DNA of 64,000 bases from Psococerastis gibbosa (GCA_963971405.1 OZ020490.1:18191464-18255463), one strand, 5' to 3'. Positions 1 through 12,194 are shown, counted from the first letter of the stretch. The notes: a model not told the origin generated them from the sequence alone. Program-made: numbers and translations.

Positions 1-1139
1 AGGGTAAAACTATTAACTCAAATCCAACTGGGGAGCAGTAAAAAATAAATAAAGTGACAAACTGCCCTCGTTTACCCTACTCAATCATAGCGAAGAACCC
101 CGCAGCTTAATACTACCGTCATCTGGAGTGAACTGGGAACTGACCATATAACAGTGTGCTACATCCGCTATGCTTAAAAAGACTGCTACTGCTATGAAAC
201 ATTAATGGGTTTTGGGTGTTTCATAAAATTTTAAGGGTGTTTAATAGGATTTCCTGAAATCGCATTAAACGGCCATGGTTGACTCAGTGTCAACCTCGTT
301 TTACTGTATTTTAATTAATGTGCAGACATCAATGATTTTGTTAGGATTATTTGATTAGCTGAATGCAAGCTCCTGCCACATGGTGGATGATTGGGAAACG
401 TGAAAGTAATTGAAACCCGCCATATTGTACTTGACCATTAACTATTTCACGGAATGAACAGCGTAAATTATTTGTAACTGTTTTGTTAGACATAAAAAAA
501 CTAACTGTTCGGATGATCCAGAAATGGATATCAACCGCTAGCCACCCGATAACGAGATAAAATCCATGACAAATTAAACATGATACACTGTAAGGCAAAG
601 CAAATATATTAAAGCGCAATATTTATAATACGCGCACACGGTTATTCAATAATTAACTTGTGCAAATCGTATTAACATGCAACAGAAGAATCATAAAACC
701 TTGTCTGAAATGGCATATTATGACGTCTGCCTCCCAGAGTCTGCAGACATGTTCATATCAGTAAGGGACCTGCTGGAGTCATTTGAGAAAGTAACAGCCG
801 CGATAAACCTGGCCTTGAACTTGCATTTGCACCTTTAACTGCCATTTTGTAGGTTTATCTGTTCATTCAAACAGCAAAATCAATGTGCAATTTATTATTA
901 GCATGATAGCAAAAAGCCAGTAACCCATATTAACAACAGCAATAGATAGTATTATAAACATTATTATTGCAGCACAGTATAAGTCCCATCAAGGGCACCT
1001 GTAAACAAATATAATTCAAAGTATCCACGTCTCATGTCTGTACTGCAAATATGTTGTCTTAACTAGTTTGATAATAATAATAGTTTTTAAAAAATAAAAA
1101 TTACAATTGGGGTGTAGACAATTTAAAGCCCATATTGCC
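1..1139. other. No gene seen
   Basis: AT-rich sequence with scattered stops in all frames. The 90-codon minus-strand frame at 347-619 matches no family I know. Confidence 0.6.
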
Positions 1140-1239
1140 TCATACAGTGTGTTTTGACTGCTTCACTTTCTCAAGACATATTTTCCTGTAGACGAACAGG
1201 ATCTTGTCATTTAAATTTGTGGATTTTTTTAAAAGATTA

Positions 1240-1392
1240 TTTGCATAAAAACAATTCATTGAATGTATCCGAATAATCTCTTCAGTCGCCTCTGTAGGTA
1301 ATACCTGTGCTGAGTTACGACAGGTCACCGATCGCATAATGTGTAGAGACTCGCACAATTACGTCAAGCTACCACTATGCCATCGAAATTCT
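1240..1392 (-). mobile_element. SINE-B copy
   Basis: On the minus strand the head TTTCGATGGCATAGTGGTAG is followed by GTGCGAGTCTCTACAC, ACCTACAGAGGCGACTGAAG and GGATACATTCAATGAATTG. The family order is preserved. Confidence 0.65.
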
Positions 1393-1737
1393 AAAAAACA
1401 ATGTGATTTGACTTTATACATTTTTGCCTTTTGTGTAAATCCCTCATGTAGACGTCTATATATACATAAGTACTGTACAATTCCTATACTTTCCAAGGGA
1501 ACAATAACTTTAAAAAGCTACTTAAAGATTCCATTTTAAAAAATACGAGCTAATAAAATAGCAAAAGATGAAGAATATAGTAGTTATTACGCAGTTAGGA
1601 AAGCTTCGGGAAAATTCTGAAATGACAACAGAGCTCTCTCTGTCGATGAAAAACGTAAGAAGACCGTCTAGACCAGGTGGCAGACAGCGTGGGGCCGTAG
1701 AATGCAAGGTTCCGCGGACTGGATTTCGCAATGCACG

Positions 1738-1795
1738 TGGGGGGGGGGGGAATGGAGGGGCGTTGAACGCATGCACCCCCCCCCCCCTCCGTCGC
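1738..1795. repeat. Poly-G / poly-C foldback
   Basis: A G run of about 13 at 1739-1750 is followed within 50 bases by a C run of about 13 at 1777-1790. They can pair with each other or form G-quadruplexes. It is possibly a short poly-G MITE, but no ends were identified. Confidence 0.6.
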
Positions 1796-1902
1796 CCCTC
1801 TCGTTCACACAATATTGCGAAACTTTACGCAACGCAACCCTTGCAAATTCGATTGGACGGGGGTGGTAATTTTTTTTACAGTTTCACTTTTGCAGGATAT
1901 TT

Positions 1903-2166
1903 CTATTGCAGTAGAAAAGGTTCTTTTTCTACTTCTTCTGGATTAAAGAGCTTTAGCCTGCTCGACAACACTCCTCCAGTCATCTCGGTTTTGTACAACG
2001 CTCCACCATCTACAGACTCCCAACTCGCGAAGGTCAGTTTCCAACTCATCCTTCCAGCGTTTTTGAGGACGTCCCGCCCAGTTCCTGTCATGCTTGCTTT
2101 GTACATCTTGTATGGCGTGCGGTCGTCTGTAGTTCTTACTACGTTCCCAGCAATCTTAGGGCGCAT
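1903..2166 (-). pseudogene. Possible LINE C-terminal fragment
   Basis: The minus-strand frame contains RDVLKNAGRMSWKLTFASWE. It could correspond to the RDDV...W...A.DR..W block of RTE-like ORF2, but key residues differ and no partner block is seen. Confidence 0.3.
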
Positions 2167-2247
2167 TTATAAATCTTTAAGGGTGGGAGTAGTACAGGTA
2201 GAAACCTTTTTCTTTAATTTTCTAAAGAAATACTAGTAGGTGCTAGT

Positions 2248-2346
2248 CAGTGGCAATGACTTGCACCCATCGTTACGCCACTGGGTAGGGCGCACCACAG
2301 GTCTTGCGGGGGGGGGGGGGGCGCAGCAGAAGTTATTTACGCCACT
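2248..2346. mobile_element. hAT-like short TIR element
   Basis: Ends CAGTGGCAATGACTT and AAGTTATTTACGCCACTG are inverted. A 13-G run lies inside. The target duplication is unclear. Confidence 0.55.
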
Positions 2347-2716
2347 GGTCAGTGGTGTTGTGAGTATCATTTCTTAACTAATAATAATCTCCTAAAATAT
2401 ACATTATATTTCACAGAAATTGCACATTTAGAAACTGTGTATACGTGAAATGAACTGTGAAAAATTGTTTTGAACAATGAGAAGCTGGCAAATGCACTTC
2501 CTTTACAACAAGCTGTCATGTTATCAATACTTGACGTCGTTGAAGCACAAATTTCCAATTACTTGTAAACAAAGTAGGCCAGTGTATTTCGGAATAAATT
2601 CTTGGTTTCACAGTCCAAAATATATGAAGATCGTGTAATTATGGAAAAATTCGTGCAAAATACAAAAAGCAGACCATCCTATTCACCCACCCAATTTATT
2701 ACGACTATTCTATCTA

Positions 2717-2880
2717 CTTCTTTAAATGGCAATTAGAACCTTGGAGACTGCTGCTCTGAAAGGGGAAGTCGTGCTCTTCCCAAACCACTACCTACTGTTT
2801 TTCAGCCAAGATGTTCTTCTTCTGCCGGGAGCTGTCAGTCCTTTTATCATGTCTTGGGTTTTAACATACAGTATAGCTAC
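2717..2880 (-). pseudogene. LINE ORF2 C-terminal fragment (RRISWLKNLRQWFG type)
   Basis: The minus strand reads GLTAPGRRRTSWLKNSR, a stop, then WFGKSTTSPFRAAVSKVLIA. This closely matches 28484-28740. It lies head to head with the 2941 fragment, which belongs to a different LINE. Confidence 0.75.
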
Positions 2881-2940
2881 ATACATCCACATATATGTAC
2901 ATAGGTCCTACATGCGATATACCAAGAACCTACGATAGTC

Positions 2941-3150
2941 GCCAATATCAAGAGAGCCAGCATCAGTTGGCTAGGGCACGTGGAACGAATGCCAGGCAAT
3001 AGGGCAGGAAGAGCAGCCTTACACAAGGGGCCCCAAGGGAGAAGACGAGTGGGAGGACCTCGAACGCGATGGTTCGACGACGTCGAGGTGCATCTGGAGT
3101 CGATGACTGGCGGGAGATAACTCAGTAACTCGCAAGCTGGCGCGAAGGTG
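2941..3150 (+). pseudogene. LINE (RTE-like) ORF2 C-terminal fragment
   Basis: The translation reads IKRASISWLGHVERMPGNRA and then RVGGPRTRWFDDVEVHLES. After a one-base shift VDDWREITQ, a stop and LASWREGA follow. The order WLGHVERM, GRPRTRWxDDV, DWRxxxQDRxxW is the signature of the C-terminus of RTE-like endonuclease-reverse transcriptases. It is broken by a shift and a stop. Confidence 0.8.
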
Positions 3151-3159
3151 CCCTTCGCG

Positions 3160-5248
3160 AAGGAGTTATATAATCTTCTGAAATCTATCCTGGCGAATGG
3201 TTTATCGTATAATCTTTTTGCTGGTGGTATTTGAATAGCCCGCATAAAAGCTCCTGCACAATTTTCATTTAAATCAAATCGAACAATTAGAACAGGGACT
3301 ATTGCATTGGAAATAACCCCCAATGTAACCACAAATTAGAACCGTAATCAGCGATGCATTTAACTGTACATATTGTTGGCCTATCCTCTTCAAAGGAAAA
3401 TTCAATTGCATTGATTCTCCCAAAAACAGAATGTTTTACACGGTCTCTTAGCAGGATGAAAAGCTTTGCAAATGAAAATTTGATCAGGGTAACATCATAA
3501 TAGAGAAACTTGGACTGTCTCCAATTTTATAAGTTTTGTTTCTACCAAAATATCGCTTAATTTTTAGATAAACTTCACTAGTTGTCTGATTTTTTCACTT
3601 CTTGTACAACACCAGAAATATCAAGTTTTAGTTTCTTTGCGGCTATAAACAGATCATTTCCATTCAACTTATTGATGTTTAAAATTATTTCAATGTCCAG
3701 ATTGGTTTTGTGATTGATCCAATGGTCTGATGGAGGGGAAAGTACTTTTAGGGGCAGGGAAATTCAGCGGGGCGTATGTTCACAATGATGGAAACAGAAA
3801 AATTAAAGCATTAGCGGCTTATCAAGGACTTGTTTCCCAACGCATTTCAGCTCTTTTGTCGTTTTCTGTTTCAATGGATTTAATTTACATTGCATTGCAA
3901 TTTGGGTTGTATTATTTTGCAAAGTTATCACTTATGCTTCTCGACGCAAATAATTGGCGCAACCGCAGACATTCCGACTCAGATCATTAAAATTTTAATT
4001 TGTTTTAAGGAAGCTCGTAATTATTTATGGCTCTGTGATCGGTATTTTTATGAGAAATTTGACTTTGTAAAAAAACGCTTTTACAATTAATTTCGTCAAT
4101 ATTGTAGTTATATAGAGGATTATTTCATACATAAGTATCGTAATAAAAGAATTTTTTTAACTTTGTAAAAAAATGCTTATACAAATTTGGTCAATCCTAT
4201 TGTAGTTACAGAATATTATTTCATACATACGTAGCCTAAGTATCGTAATAAAAGAATTATTTTACTTATGGTGCAGTGATTTATCATTATTACAAATTCG
4301 TGAAAACATTGTTTATCCAGTTTTTTTAATAATAATAGAAGCCAAAGGGTATAACTGCGGTCTTACTAATTTTTAGACTAATAGTGCTTCAAGTTAAGAA
4401 ACTTGAACTTATTTTATTAATGAACTGATTTTCAAATGCACTTTATTCTCGAACTGAGTATGCTACAGTTATACTGATTGACCTATGAAGCAGATTTCAA
4501 GAAGACCATGGTGCAGTTATCTCTCAAAATATTAAAAAATTGCAGTTATACACTATGGCTTCTATACGCCCCATATGGTGGTTGAAACATAATATAGTCA
4601 TGTACAACTGGGGTGGACCACATGAAGCGCTTAGAAACCAAGTGGTACAAGTGACATTTTTGCGTTTTGGAGTTAAGTGTACCATGCTATTACTCTACCT
4701 GTTTTTTTTTTCTTTTCTAGAAATCATAATTAACACCGGGATCAGTCATTTTGACAATGCTAGAATTCATGGTAAAGGTACAATTTTCAATTATTGAGGT
4801 CCAAACTTTAGCTTCTACCCCGGTCAAGATAGACATTTGAAATAACAAAAAATAATTTGAAATAACAATAACCAAATTTTGGTATAGACCTTGGATTTAC
4901 CATTATATATAAAATGTCAAAAATTCCCATCGATCCCATGTGTGTAAAAAAGTTATTCGGGGTCAAAGGTCAAAATTTCAGTTTTTTTTTTCTTCTCGAA
5001 AACAGTAAGTTTTATGAAATAAGTTTTTCAACCAAAGTTGTAGATCTTTCACTTCTCTATCAAAAATTCAATTCGATATTCAATCATCTCGAATTTTTAT
5101 TTTTGTGACATTTGTAGAATTGAATTACTGACTGCAGTAATTAATAAAGCATTGTATAAATATTGTATAAATTAATATTATTAATTAATTAATTAATTAT
5201 TAATAACTTAGTATAAATTGTGCTATTGTGAAAAAAATTTGCGTATTA
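3160..5248. other. No gene seen apart from a tandem duplication
   Basis: AT-rich; the short frames at 3730-3990 and 4540-4797 show no recognisable domain. ATTA repeats lie near 5170-5200. Confidence 0.6.
4063..4260. repeat. Tandem duplication of about 100 bp
   Basis: CTTTGTAAAAAAACGCTT and CTTTGTAAAAAAATGCTT start the two units at 4063 and 4161. Each ends ATAAGTATCGTAATAAAAGA or CTAAGTATCGTAATAAAAGA. The second has a short insertion. Confidence 0.7.
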
Positions 5249-5626
5249 AATTGAGAGTTTACGTCCCGTGGGAAATTGGTAGAGTGAATACTTCTTATTT
5301 TTTATTTTATTAACTAATCAAGTTAGGCCTATTAAAGATTTGGCTCATTTAAGTTGTAGAAGACTACTTCATACATCATATAATAGGGGATTTTTCATTT
5401 TTAGTACCATAGTTTTTTCTTAAAAATTATAACACTTTATAAAAAAAATGATTTCACATAAAATCGATACCATTAAAAAACTAAAAAAACAAAAATTAAA
5501 AATACCCTAAGGTGCATGAAGACCATGAAGTAGTCTTTTACAACTGATGAGCCAATTTTTTTAAACTTGCTTCATTAATTAAATAAAACAACGAGAAGTA
5601 CCGTATTACATTTCGGGCTGTCAAAT
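5249..5626. mobile_element. MITE TIR-2, diverged copy
   Basis: GAGTTTACGTCCCGTGG at the left and ACATTTCGGGCTGTC at the right match the TIR-2 ends. The GATTTGGCTCATTTAAGTTG and AGTAGTCTTTTACAAC blocks match internally. The outer right end is lost. Confidence 0.75.
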
Positions 5627-5659
5627 ATATACATATACAAATTTTGTGGTGATCCAAAG

Positions 5660-5816
5660 CAAGGCCGTGCCCAGGTTTTTTTGATTTCGGGGGGGGGGGT
5701 CAAAAAAATTTAATACGTAATTTATTAATGAATTAATGGAGAAATTCTTTAAACCATTTATTTTGGGGGAGGGGGAGGTCCGGACCCCATGGACCACCCC
5801 TCTGGGTACGGCCATG
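5660..5816. mobile_element. hAT-like poly-G MITE
   Basis: Ends CAAGGCCGTGCCCAGG and CTGGGTACGGCCATG. The body TACGTAATTTATTAATGAAT is shared with 24324-24506. Confidence 0.75.
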
Positions 5817-6561
5817 ATCACGGGGTTGCTAATTTATACAGTCATCTTCCTCATAATTTGAAACTCTCTCGTGAACAGAATTTCATGAAGTTTGAACAAT
5901 ACACCATCGATGGCACTATCGAAACTATCGAACCAACTACAATCAAACAATAATTGAAGTACCTAAGTTGCGGGTAGTTAACAGTTAACAAACGGTCAAG
6001 TTCTTTCGTTGGAAGTGCTTGAAACTCAGCAATCAAGCTCAAAGGCGAAATTCCCCCTCCCCAATTGAAAACCCTCAGAGACCCCTCGCAGATTGTTAGT
6101 GAAATCTCCCTGGGTGCTACAGCTACTGAAGGCCAGACGGTAATTTTGAATAATCGGGGGCCTTTGAGTACCGGCCACAAATTACGGTCATTGTCTGAAT
6201 ATATCTGGGGATGAAAATGGTACTGCTAATTTTCAAAGAGGTGTGCCCCCCCCCCCCAACTTCTCCTCTTGCATTCATATACGTGCTGAGAAGCTGAGGT
6301 TGTCAGAAGCACGTACAGTTAATTGGGGAGTTTTAACGTTTTATGAATCTTTTCAGGTGACAATGTGCGCCAATTTGGAGGGTCCGAGTGATTTCTTGCC
6401 CTTCTTCCCGATTTGAGAATGTAGGGGTTATTATGGACTCGATTTTCCTCGCGATATTTCCCCATTGTACAATGGTTTTATACCTTGTATTTATTCTTGC
6501 TGAATGCCATATTCTATTCTATTATATGATTTTTCAAAAAATATATAATACTAAGGTTAAC

Positions 6562-6720
6562 CGCATACAAACAATTTAATGAATGTATCCGATTGACCTC
6601 TTCAGTTGCCTCAATTAGTAAATTAATTCTTGTGCTGGGTTACGACGCGGCTCCGATCGCAGGGCATGTAGAGACTCACACAAGTAGAAGTACGCTGTCA
6701 CATTACTATCGACGTCGACC
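6562..6720 (-). mobile_element. SINE-B copy
   Basis: On the minus strand the copy runs from a CGTCGATAGTAATGTG-type head through GAGTCTCTACATGCCCTGCG to GGATACATTCATTAAATTG. It is colinear with 31565-31735. Confidence 0.65.
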
Positions 6721-6884
6721 TGACGATCTGGCGATTTGGCGATCTGGCGCCCCAGACTTAAGTATCTAAGGTGCGCTGTTCCTAATGACGGTCAAGTTGT
6801 CCAACCTGCCGCCATAGCGACATTCGCAGAAGCAAAAGAACTTGACTAGTACATCAGTGGGCCTACTTTCGCGATTATTTTGTT

Positions 6885-7440
6885 TATAAAATGTAAACAA
6901 GATATCTTAATATATATATTTCGAGTGTCTGTGTGTATGTTCCGGGCCTCCTCTCAAACGACTGGACCGATTATGATGAATATTGTTGTGTGTGTTCAAG
7001 GAGATTCGAGGATGGTTTAGATTAACACTTTCGTCCACTGGAGAATGTTTTTATAATTTGATTTTGGAATATTTTACATTGGTGCGTATACATGGCTGCT
7101 GGAACTGCCGACATCAACCGACATCTAGCGGCAGACTGCGCTACCATTAATTTCCGTTTATCCCGACAGTTGGTGCTGCATGAGTGTTGTGTGTGACCAC
7201 AATTAATTTACATGAGCAGTGAGTGCGAGGTCGTAGGCCGAGCTGCCACCTGATTTACATGAGCAGTGGACGCGAGGCCGAAGGCCCGCGGCAGGCGCAA
7301 GTTGTGGAGGCGGGAACCGCCGGGAACAGCTTGTATAATAATAAATATAATATTAATTTTATACGGTAATTGAAAGTGCTATTCAAAATAGTTTTGTTTA
7401 CATTTTTAACCCCAAGAATATGTTAATACTAAAAAAGCAT
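6885..7440 (-). repeat. Decayed TIR-1-like repeat hosting the Helitron
   Basis: AAAATGTAAACAAGAT before the Helitron and GAAAGTGCTATTCAAAATAG then TTTGTTTACATTTTTAACCC after it match the centre of the TIR-1 MITE at 11230-11295. The termini are eroded. Confidence 0.55.
6905..7333 (+). mobile_element. Non-autonomous Helitron-like element
   Basis: It begins TC then TTAATATATATATTTCGAG and TGTCTGTGTGTATGTTCC, a start typical of animal Helitrons. Near the end a hairpin (GGCGG, GAA loop, CCGCC at 7309-7321) precedes a terminal CTTG at 7330-7333. The flanking host bases are A at 6904 and T at 7334, the usual Helitron target. CTTG differs from the canonical CTRR by one base. It has no Rep/helicase frame. 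Confidence 0.7.
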
Positions 7441-9394
7441 AGTAGGCCGGCTGGGGAACCTACGGGTTTTGGCTTGGGTTCCGACTCATAGCTTCTATTT
7501 AGAGGAGACTTGTACCCCAACTGGGCCATGTCACATTTACGCCTGTTACATTATGTCAATGGTAAGTATCTCACAGCATGTCCATTGTCGCTTTAAGCCG
7601 GAGTATGATCAAGGACTTGCTCCTGCACTAGCAAACTTGCAAACTTAAAAAATCCTGATATTATGTATTTTGTATTAAATAGTCTTCTACTATTAGGATG
7701 GACCAAATTTAGTAAAAGTAATAAATTAAATAAAAAGTAAAAACAATCAAATTTTTGTCTATCCAAGTTGTAAATAAAAGGAATATTTCATGAATATTAC
7801 AGTACTATAATGATTATTTTGTTATTAACCTGATAGGGGACGGGAATTCGAATTATGCATATCCTAATAAAATTACAACTCCAAAAATTAAAAATCCCAT
7901 ATAATGGCACCATAAAGAAAAGAAAATTCCGCACGTCAGCAAAACCAATATTTCTAAGTAGGAAAAAGGGAAAGACCCACAAAATTGCTAACACTTTTTT
8001 AGAAATAAAATATTCAACATGCATAACATGAAAATTGCCCCCAAGACGCCTTGAGCCCCCACAACCCGTCCAGACAGCAAAATTCAAGACAATTGCCTCA
8101 ATTGAATCCTACTAAAATTTATTTGACTGGCCTTGTCACCACCAACTGTCCAAAAAAATTAAATTTGACCTGTCAAGTTGTCGCCTTTGTCCAGTCGGCC
8201 AATTTGACGGGCCAAGTGACAAAAGCTTATATGAAACCCGAGACCACATCAAGTGATGGAAGGAGGGGCCAGCTTAAATTTCGTCACAATCAGCAGTGGC
8301 TTGGTTCAAATTTCATTTTCCTCTATACAATATTACTTGTAGGCCTATATAATATTATGCGCCTTCACTGGGAAGTGTCGAGGAATCGATGAAAAACTAA
8401 CGGATCTGAATTGAATTGATCAAATGTCATTAAGGGAGTATCTGGCAAATTTTCAGAGTAAATTCAGTGACCTTCAATTTGTATAAACTGAGATAGAAAT
8501 TGAAATGCATTTTGAATTGGGATGGTCCAACCTTTATGAATCAAGGTTGTATAGTATAATATATATTGATTGTAATCCCTGGTTATGAGATTATTTGAGT
8601 TCTCAATTAAATTTTATGTTTTTTGTTGAGATTACAGAACGCGGCAGATTTTATTTATTTGCTGAAATTTTGTGTTGTCTCTAATACCAAAATTTAGTTA
8701 CGGTCGTTATTATTAATTATTTTGTGTTTTCGTGGTAGACCTGCATTAGCCACCCATATGATACGACTACCAAAAGGCCTAAAACTACAGACATTTTCTA
8801 GCATCTATTTGCTTGGATTCACGCAGAAATATACAAAATATAGTTTCACACCCCTTTCTTCATAGTTTTCACTACGCTGAGTTTCGTCAAATTGATGTAA
8901 AACGCTACGCTGAACGGTTGAAGGTAGGCTGGTGTTTGGGGGTGAATTCGAGGGTGGGAGAGGGGGGGGCTTGTTGTAAAACGAGGTAACGCTCCAAGGG
9001 CAGTCATCTGTGAATTACGTCATTAGCGTTAATGAAATTATCCATCTTGATCCGACATTATTGCTTGTTCAGCATGGGCTTTTGCCCTGTCATACTATAT
9101 TTTCCATCTTTGAGTTGTTGCTTTACGCGGCAAAGAGTTTTGGATGAATTTATTGCCGCCTTGATTCATTTTCGTTCGTCTGTTTTATAATGCAGGTATT
9201 ACTACTGATACTGTACCTTGTAACGTATAACCAGTCATGAAACAATGTGTCAGTATATGTCTATTCCAAAAAAACATCTACTTAAATTGCTGACTGATTG
9301 CTGACTAAGCAATATAATATGTGGGGGCCGCGGGTGAACACTCTGTCTACCAACATTGCAGCAAAAAAACTGTTTAATTTCCCGCCAATAATTT
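7441..9394. other. No gene seen
   Basis: Only short unrecognised frames, the longest 113 codons at 8051-8392 (plus). A G-rich run lies at about 8960-8970. Confidence 0.6.
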
Positions 9395-9740
9395 TTCGGA
9401 ACCTTTCTATCGATGATTTCTACCTTCAGGCATGTTTTAGGCGTTAAATTGAGTAACGAAACCGGACAGGTTGCTTTCCCAGAAAAGTATTTGGTTTTGG
9501 AAAAAAAAATGTTTTTTTGAAAAAATTCACGCTCAAATGCATTGCGTGCCCTGCCAGTATTGCTGTGTAGTAATTTGTTGGTCTGACCTATCTAGAATTT
9601 ACCTCACCTCCAGTGACGTCAGGTGGACAACCCGAAAATTTGTCCATAGGAAAATTATTTACCATGAAATTACTCATTTTCTCTATCTACTAATTTTGAT
9701 AAATTGGAAAGCATGTTCGAGTGTTCGGACCGGTTCTTTG
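9395..9740 (+). mobile_element. CTTTCC dispersed repeat, right half
   Basis: From TTTCTATCGATGATTTCTAC through GTAACGAAACCGGACAGG to ATAAATTGGAAAGCATGTTC and CGGACCGGTTCTT. The left half is absent. Confidence 0.75.
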
Positions 9741-9799
9741 AATTGAGTTTAATTGAATTTATGTAACTGCAATGTAACTGCAAAGGTTCTGTAAAGTAG

Positions 9800-9900
9800 G
9801 CGGTAACGGGCTTTCCTAGTTGAGTGTAAGAGAGGGTTTTATAGACCCTAACTCCGCTAGGTTGGCTTAGTAATAGAATAAAAAAGTCCTTATTTATTAA
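9800..9900 (+). mobile_element. SINE-A fragment, 5' truncated
   Basis: Only the 3' part is present: CGGGCTTTCCTAGTTGAGTG through AAAGTCCTTATTTATT. It lies between the end of a CTTTCC-repeat copy and an inverted-repeat unit at 9918. Confidence 0.75.
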
Positions 9901-9917
9901 GTTAAATGTAACAGCAA

Positions 9918-10075
9918 AGGCTTTCACGGCCGGATTCTAATTAAGAACCAGTAAAATCCGGTCTGATGGGCCGTGGTCGAAATAATAATAATATTATAAT
10001 AATAATTCGTGTATTTCACAAGATTGTGGAAGTTCACTTTCATTTCGACCACACCCCGGATTCTACTGGTTCCTC
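9918..10075. mobile_element. Inverted-repeat unit, possible Penelope-like terminal repeat
   Basis: The left arm has GCTTTCACGGCCGGATTCTA, AAATCCGGTCTGATGGGCC and GTGGTCGAAA. The right arm has the inverse (TTTCGACCACACCCCGGATT, CTACTGGTTC). The same arms enclose 31211-31522. The left arm contains a hammerhead-like core, see findings. Confidence 0.5.
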
Positions 10076-10433
10076 ATTGATTGAATTTAGTCTGAAAGAT
10101 ATATTCAGGGGGTTTTGAGCCCTGTACTCGTGAAAGTTTGGGGGAAGAGGGGGGGGGGGCTGAGCTCCGGAGTACCAAACAAATCGGCGTCACTGCCGCA
10201 GCAGTGCAGCGCGACAATTAGCTAAGGTTGCCGCATTGTGTACACATAAGTGGCTTCTTAACACACGCGTAGCTTATTGGCTTTAAATTTAGCAGAATTG
10301 GGATGTAGGGGCAAATTACGAGACCACTAGGATGCTTCTGAGTTATGCCATGCGACGATTGCTTGGCTGTAATTAACTCAACGGGGGTAGCCAAAGTTAC
10401 CCCATTGCTTATTTGCTTTCCTGTTTATGCGTT

Positions 10434-10640
10434 AAATTTTCGATTTCGAGATTTGAGTGCATTTCCACCGTCTATCTGTCCTTCTGACCGTCGGTATGTC
10501 TGTCTGTCTGTTCCTTGATTTTTGGAGTAGTTTGCCCAAAAATTAGACGTAATTTGACTTGCAGCTTCACAAAAATCATGCCTCATGATCACTTTTTTCA
10601 TATTGAGCTAACTCGATTTTTTCAGGTTTTACCCCATTAT
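10434..10640 (+). mobile_element. CTTTCC dispersed repeat, diverged left fragment
   Basis: ATTTTCGATTTCGAGATTTG, TGTCTGTCTGTTCCTTGATT, AGTAGTTTGCCC and CACAAAAATCATGCCTC match the left third of the family. Confidence 0.6.
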
Positions 10641-11173
10641 ATGAATTTCCTGATAAATCTACACTTTTAGACCAGAGATGCTGCTTAGCTGCTTTTGGGT
10701 TATGCCATGCGATGATCACAATCCTGTCATTAATTATTATTCATTTAATTAATTTAATTCTCATATTATATTAATTTTCTGATAAATAATCTCTTTCAAG
10801 CCACCTTAAGTAAGCAAGTACCGTACAATAAATTAACAAGCTTTTTTTATTTTAACAGTTAACAAATTTATTACATTTCCGTGAAACCAGTCCAAGGCTC
10901 TAAAAAATTTAAGTATGCATTTATTGGGCCGTTATTTCGGAAACATAGAAACTTCTGCTTCCCTTTGCCATTAAAAACCTTAACACAATATGGGCGTACC
11001 CGCTGTATGCAGGTTGGACTGCCGTCGCCATTCCGCGCCTTTGTAACACGCCGCTCCATTTTCTATCGCAGCTGCGCACACTTATGTCAAATATGGGCAA
11101 ATGGCAAACTTGATCAAAAAATGTTTGTAAATGTTCGATTGTTCACGATAATAATTTAACCTTATGATCATCA
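10641..11173. other. No gene seen
   Basis: Opposing short frames at 10871-11159 lack any recognisable motif. Confidence 0.55.
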
Positions 11174-11344
11174 GCAGCCCGATCGAGGCAATTATAATAC
11201 CGGTATTTATTTAATCCCCTGGTAGTAAAAATGTAAACAAGATAATTTTGTAATGGAAAGTGCTATTCAAAATTTGTTTGTTTACAGTTATAATCCTAGG
11301 GTATTTATTTAACCCCGGTATTATAATCGCCTCGATCAGGCTGC
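11174..11344. mobile_element. MITE TIR-1, intact 171-bp copy
   Basis: Inverted ends GCAGCCCGATCGAGGC and GCCTCGATCAGGCTGC extend into ATTATAATACCGG. A copy of equal length in reverse orientation is at 24824-24994. No coding capacity; superfamily not recognised. Confidence 0.85.
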
Positions 11345-12194
11345 AGGTGCTGATAATTTTCGAAAATAGTGGGATGTCTCGAAGGATTTTTTGTTTATTT
11401 ACATCATTTAAATTTTGAAAAAATAAGTACCGTACGTATTATTTGCATTTTCTCCGTACTGTATGGTATTACAATTGCGTTTTCTTATTTAATAAAAAGA
11501 TGTAAATTCATAAAAAGCAATGGGCTTGCCCCTAATGTCCCATTGTAAAAATGTAAAATGTTAAATTAGGCATATCGAGGTCAATCAATCAATCAATCAA
11601 TCAATTTACAATATATACAATTTGTGATACAAAAATACCGGTACTAATATAATTTTTAATACCGTACTATATTAGGTAAGTCGTTCTCTTCTTTTCCTGC
11701 ACTTTCCGTTGTATCCGTTTACATAAAGGCCAACTGTACCCCCGGTAAATCAAATATCTACCAATCCTTAGTAACATTTTTTTATGATTCAATATTCTTT
11801 ATTTCTTTATTTATCAGTCAGTTAGTAACTTTGCAAATGAACCAAATAAAATAAATTTTTGCGACCCCTGCTCCGAAATATCCATTAGGCTCTCCGGTCG
11901 GTACATACATTTGCAGAAGCTTTCAATGAGGGTAAGAGGGGTATAAGAGGGTTCAAATGGAACAAAGGGAGGAATAGTCAACCTAATTTACCGACTTATA
12001 TAAAGGGGTGGAGAAATTTAGAATTGAAATGTGCGAAATAAGATCAATTAACTTGCCTACGATTGCTCTGCCTTCGAATAGTATTTGAAAGCCCGCCTCT
12101 CCCCCCCCCCTCCTTTTCATGAATACCTTCTGGTATTTCCTGCACTACCTATTACCTTACCTTAAGTCTTCTGGGACATTTACATAACCATATT
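11345..12194. other. No gene seen
   Basis: AT-rich spacer with the (AATC)n run and a C-run near 12101-12112. Confidence 0.6.
11581..11605. repeat. (AATC)n microsatellite
   Basis: About six uninterrupted TCAA/AATC units. Confidence 0.9.

Noticed and set aside
1568-2236. 222-codon plus-strand frame as a gene
   Set aside because: It runs through a poly-G/poly-C foldback, shows low-complexity residues and no domain, and overlaps a possible minus-strand LINE fragment.
3730-3990. 86-codon frame with a hydrophobic stretch as a membrane protein
   Set aside because: The stretch is AT-driven and short, with no start context, homolog or splice support.
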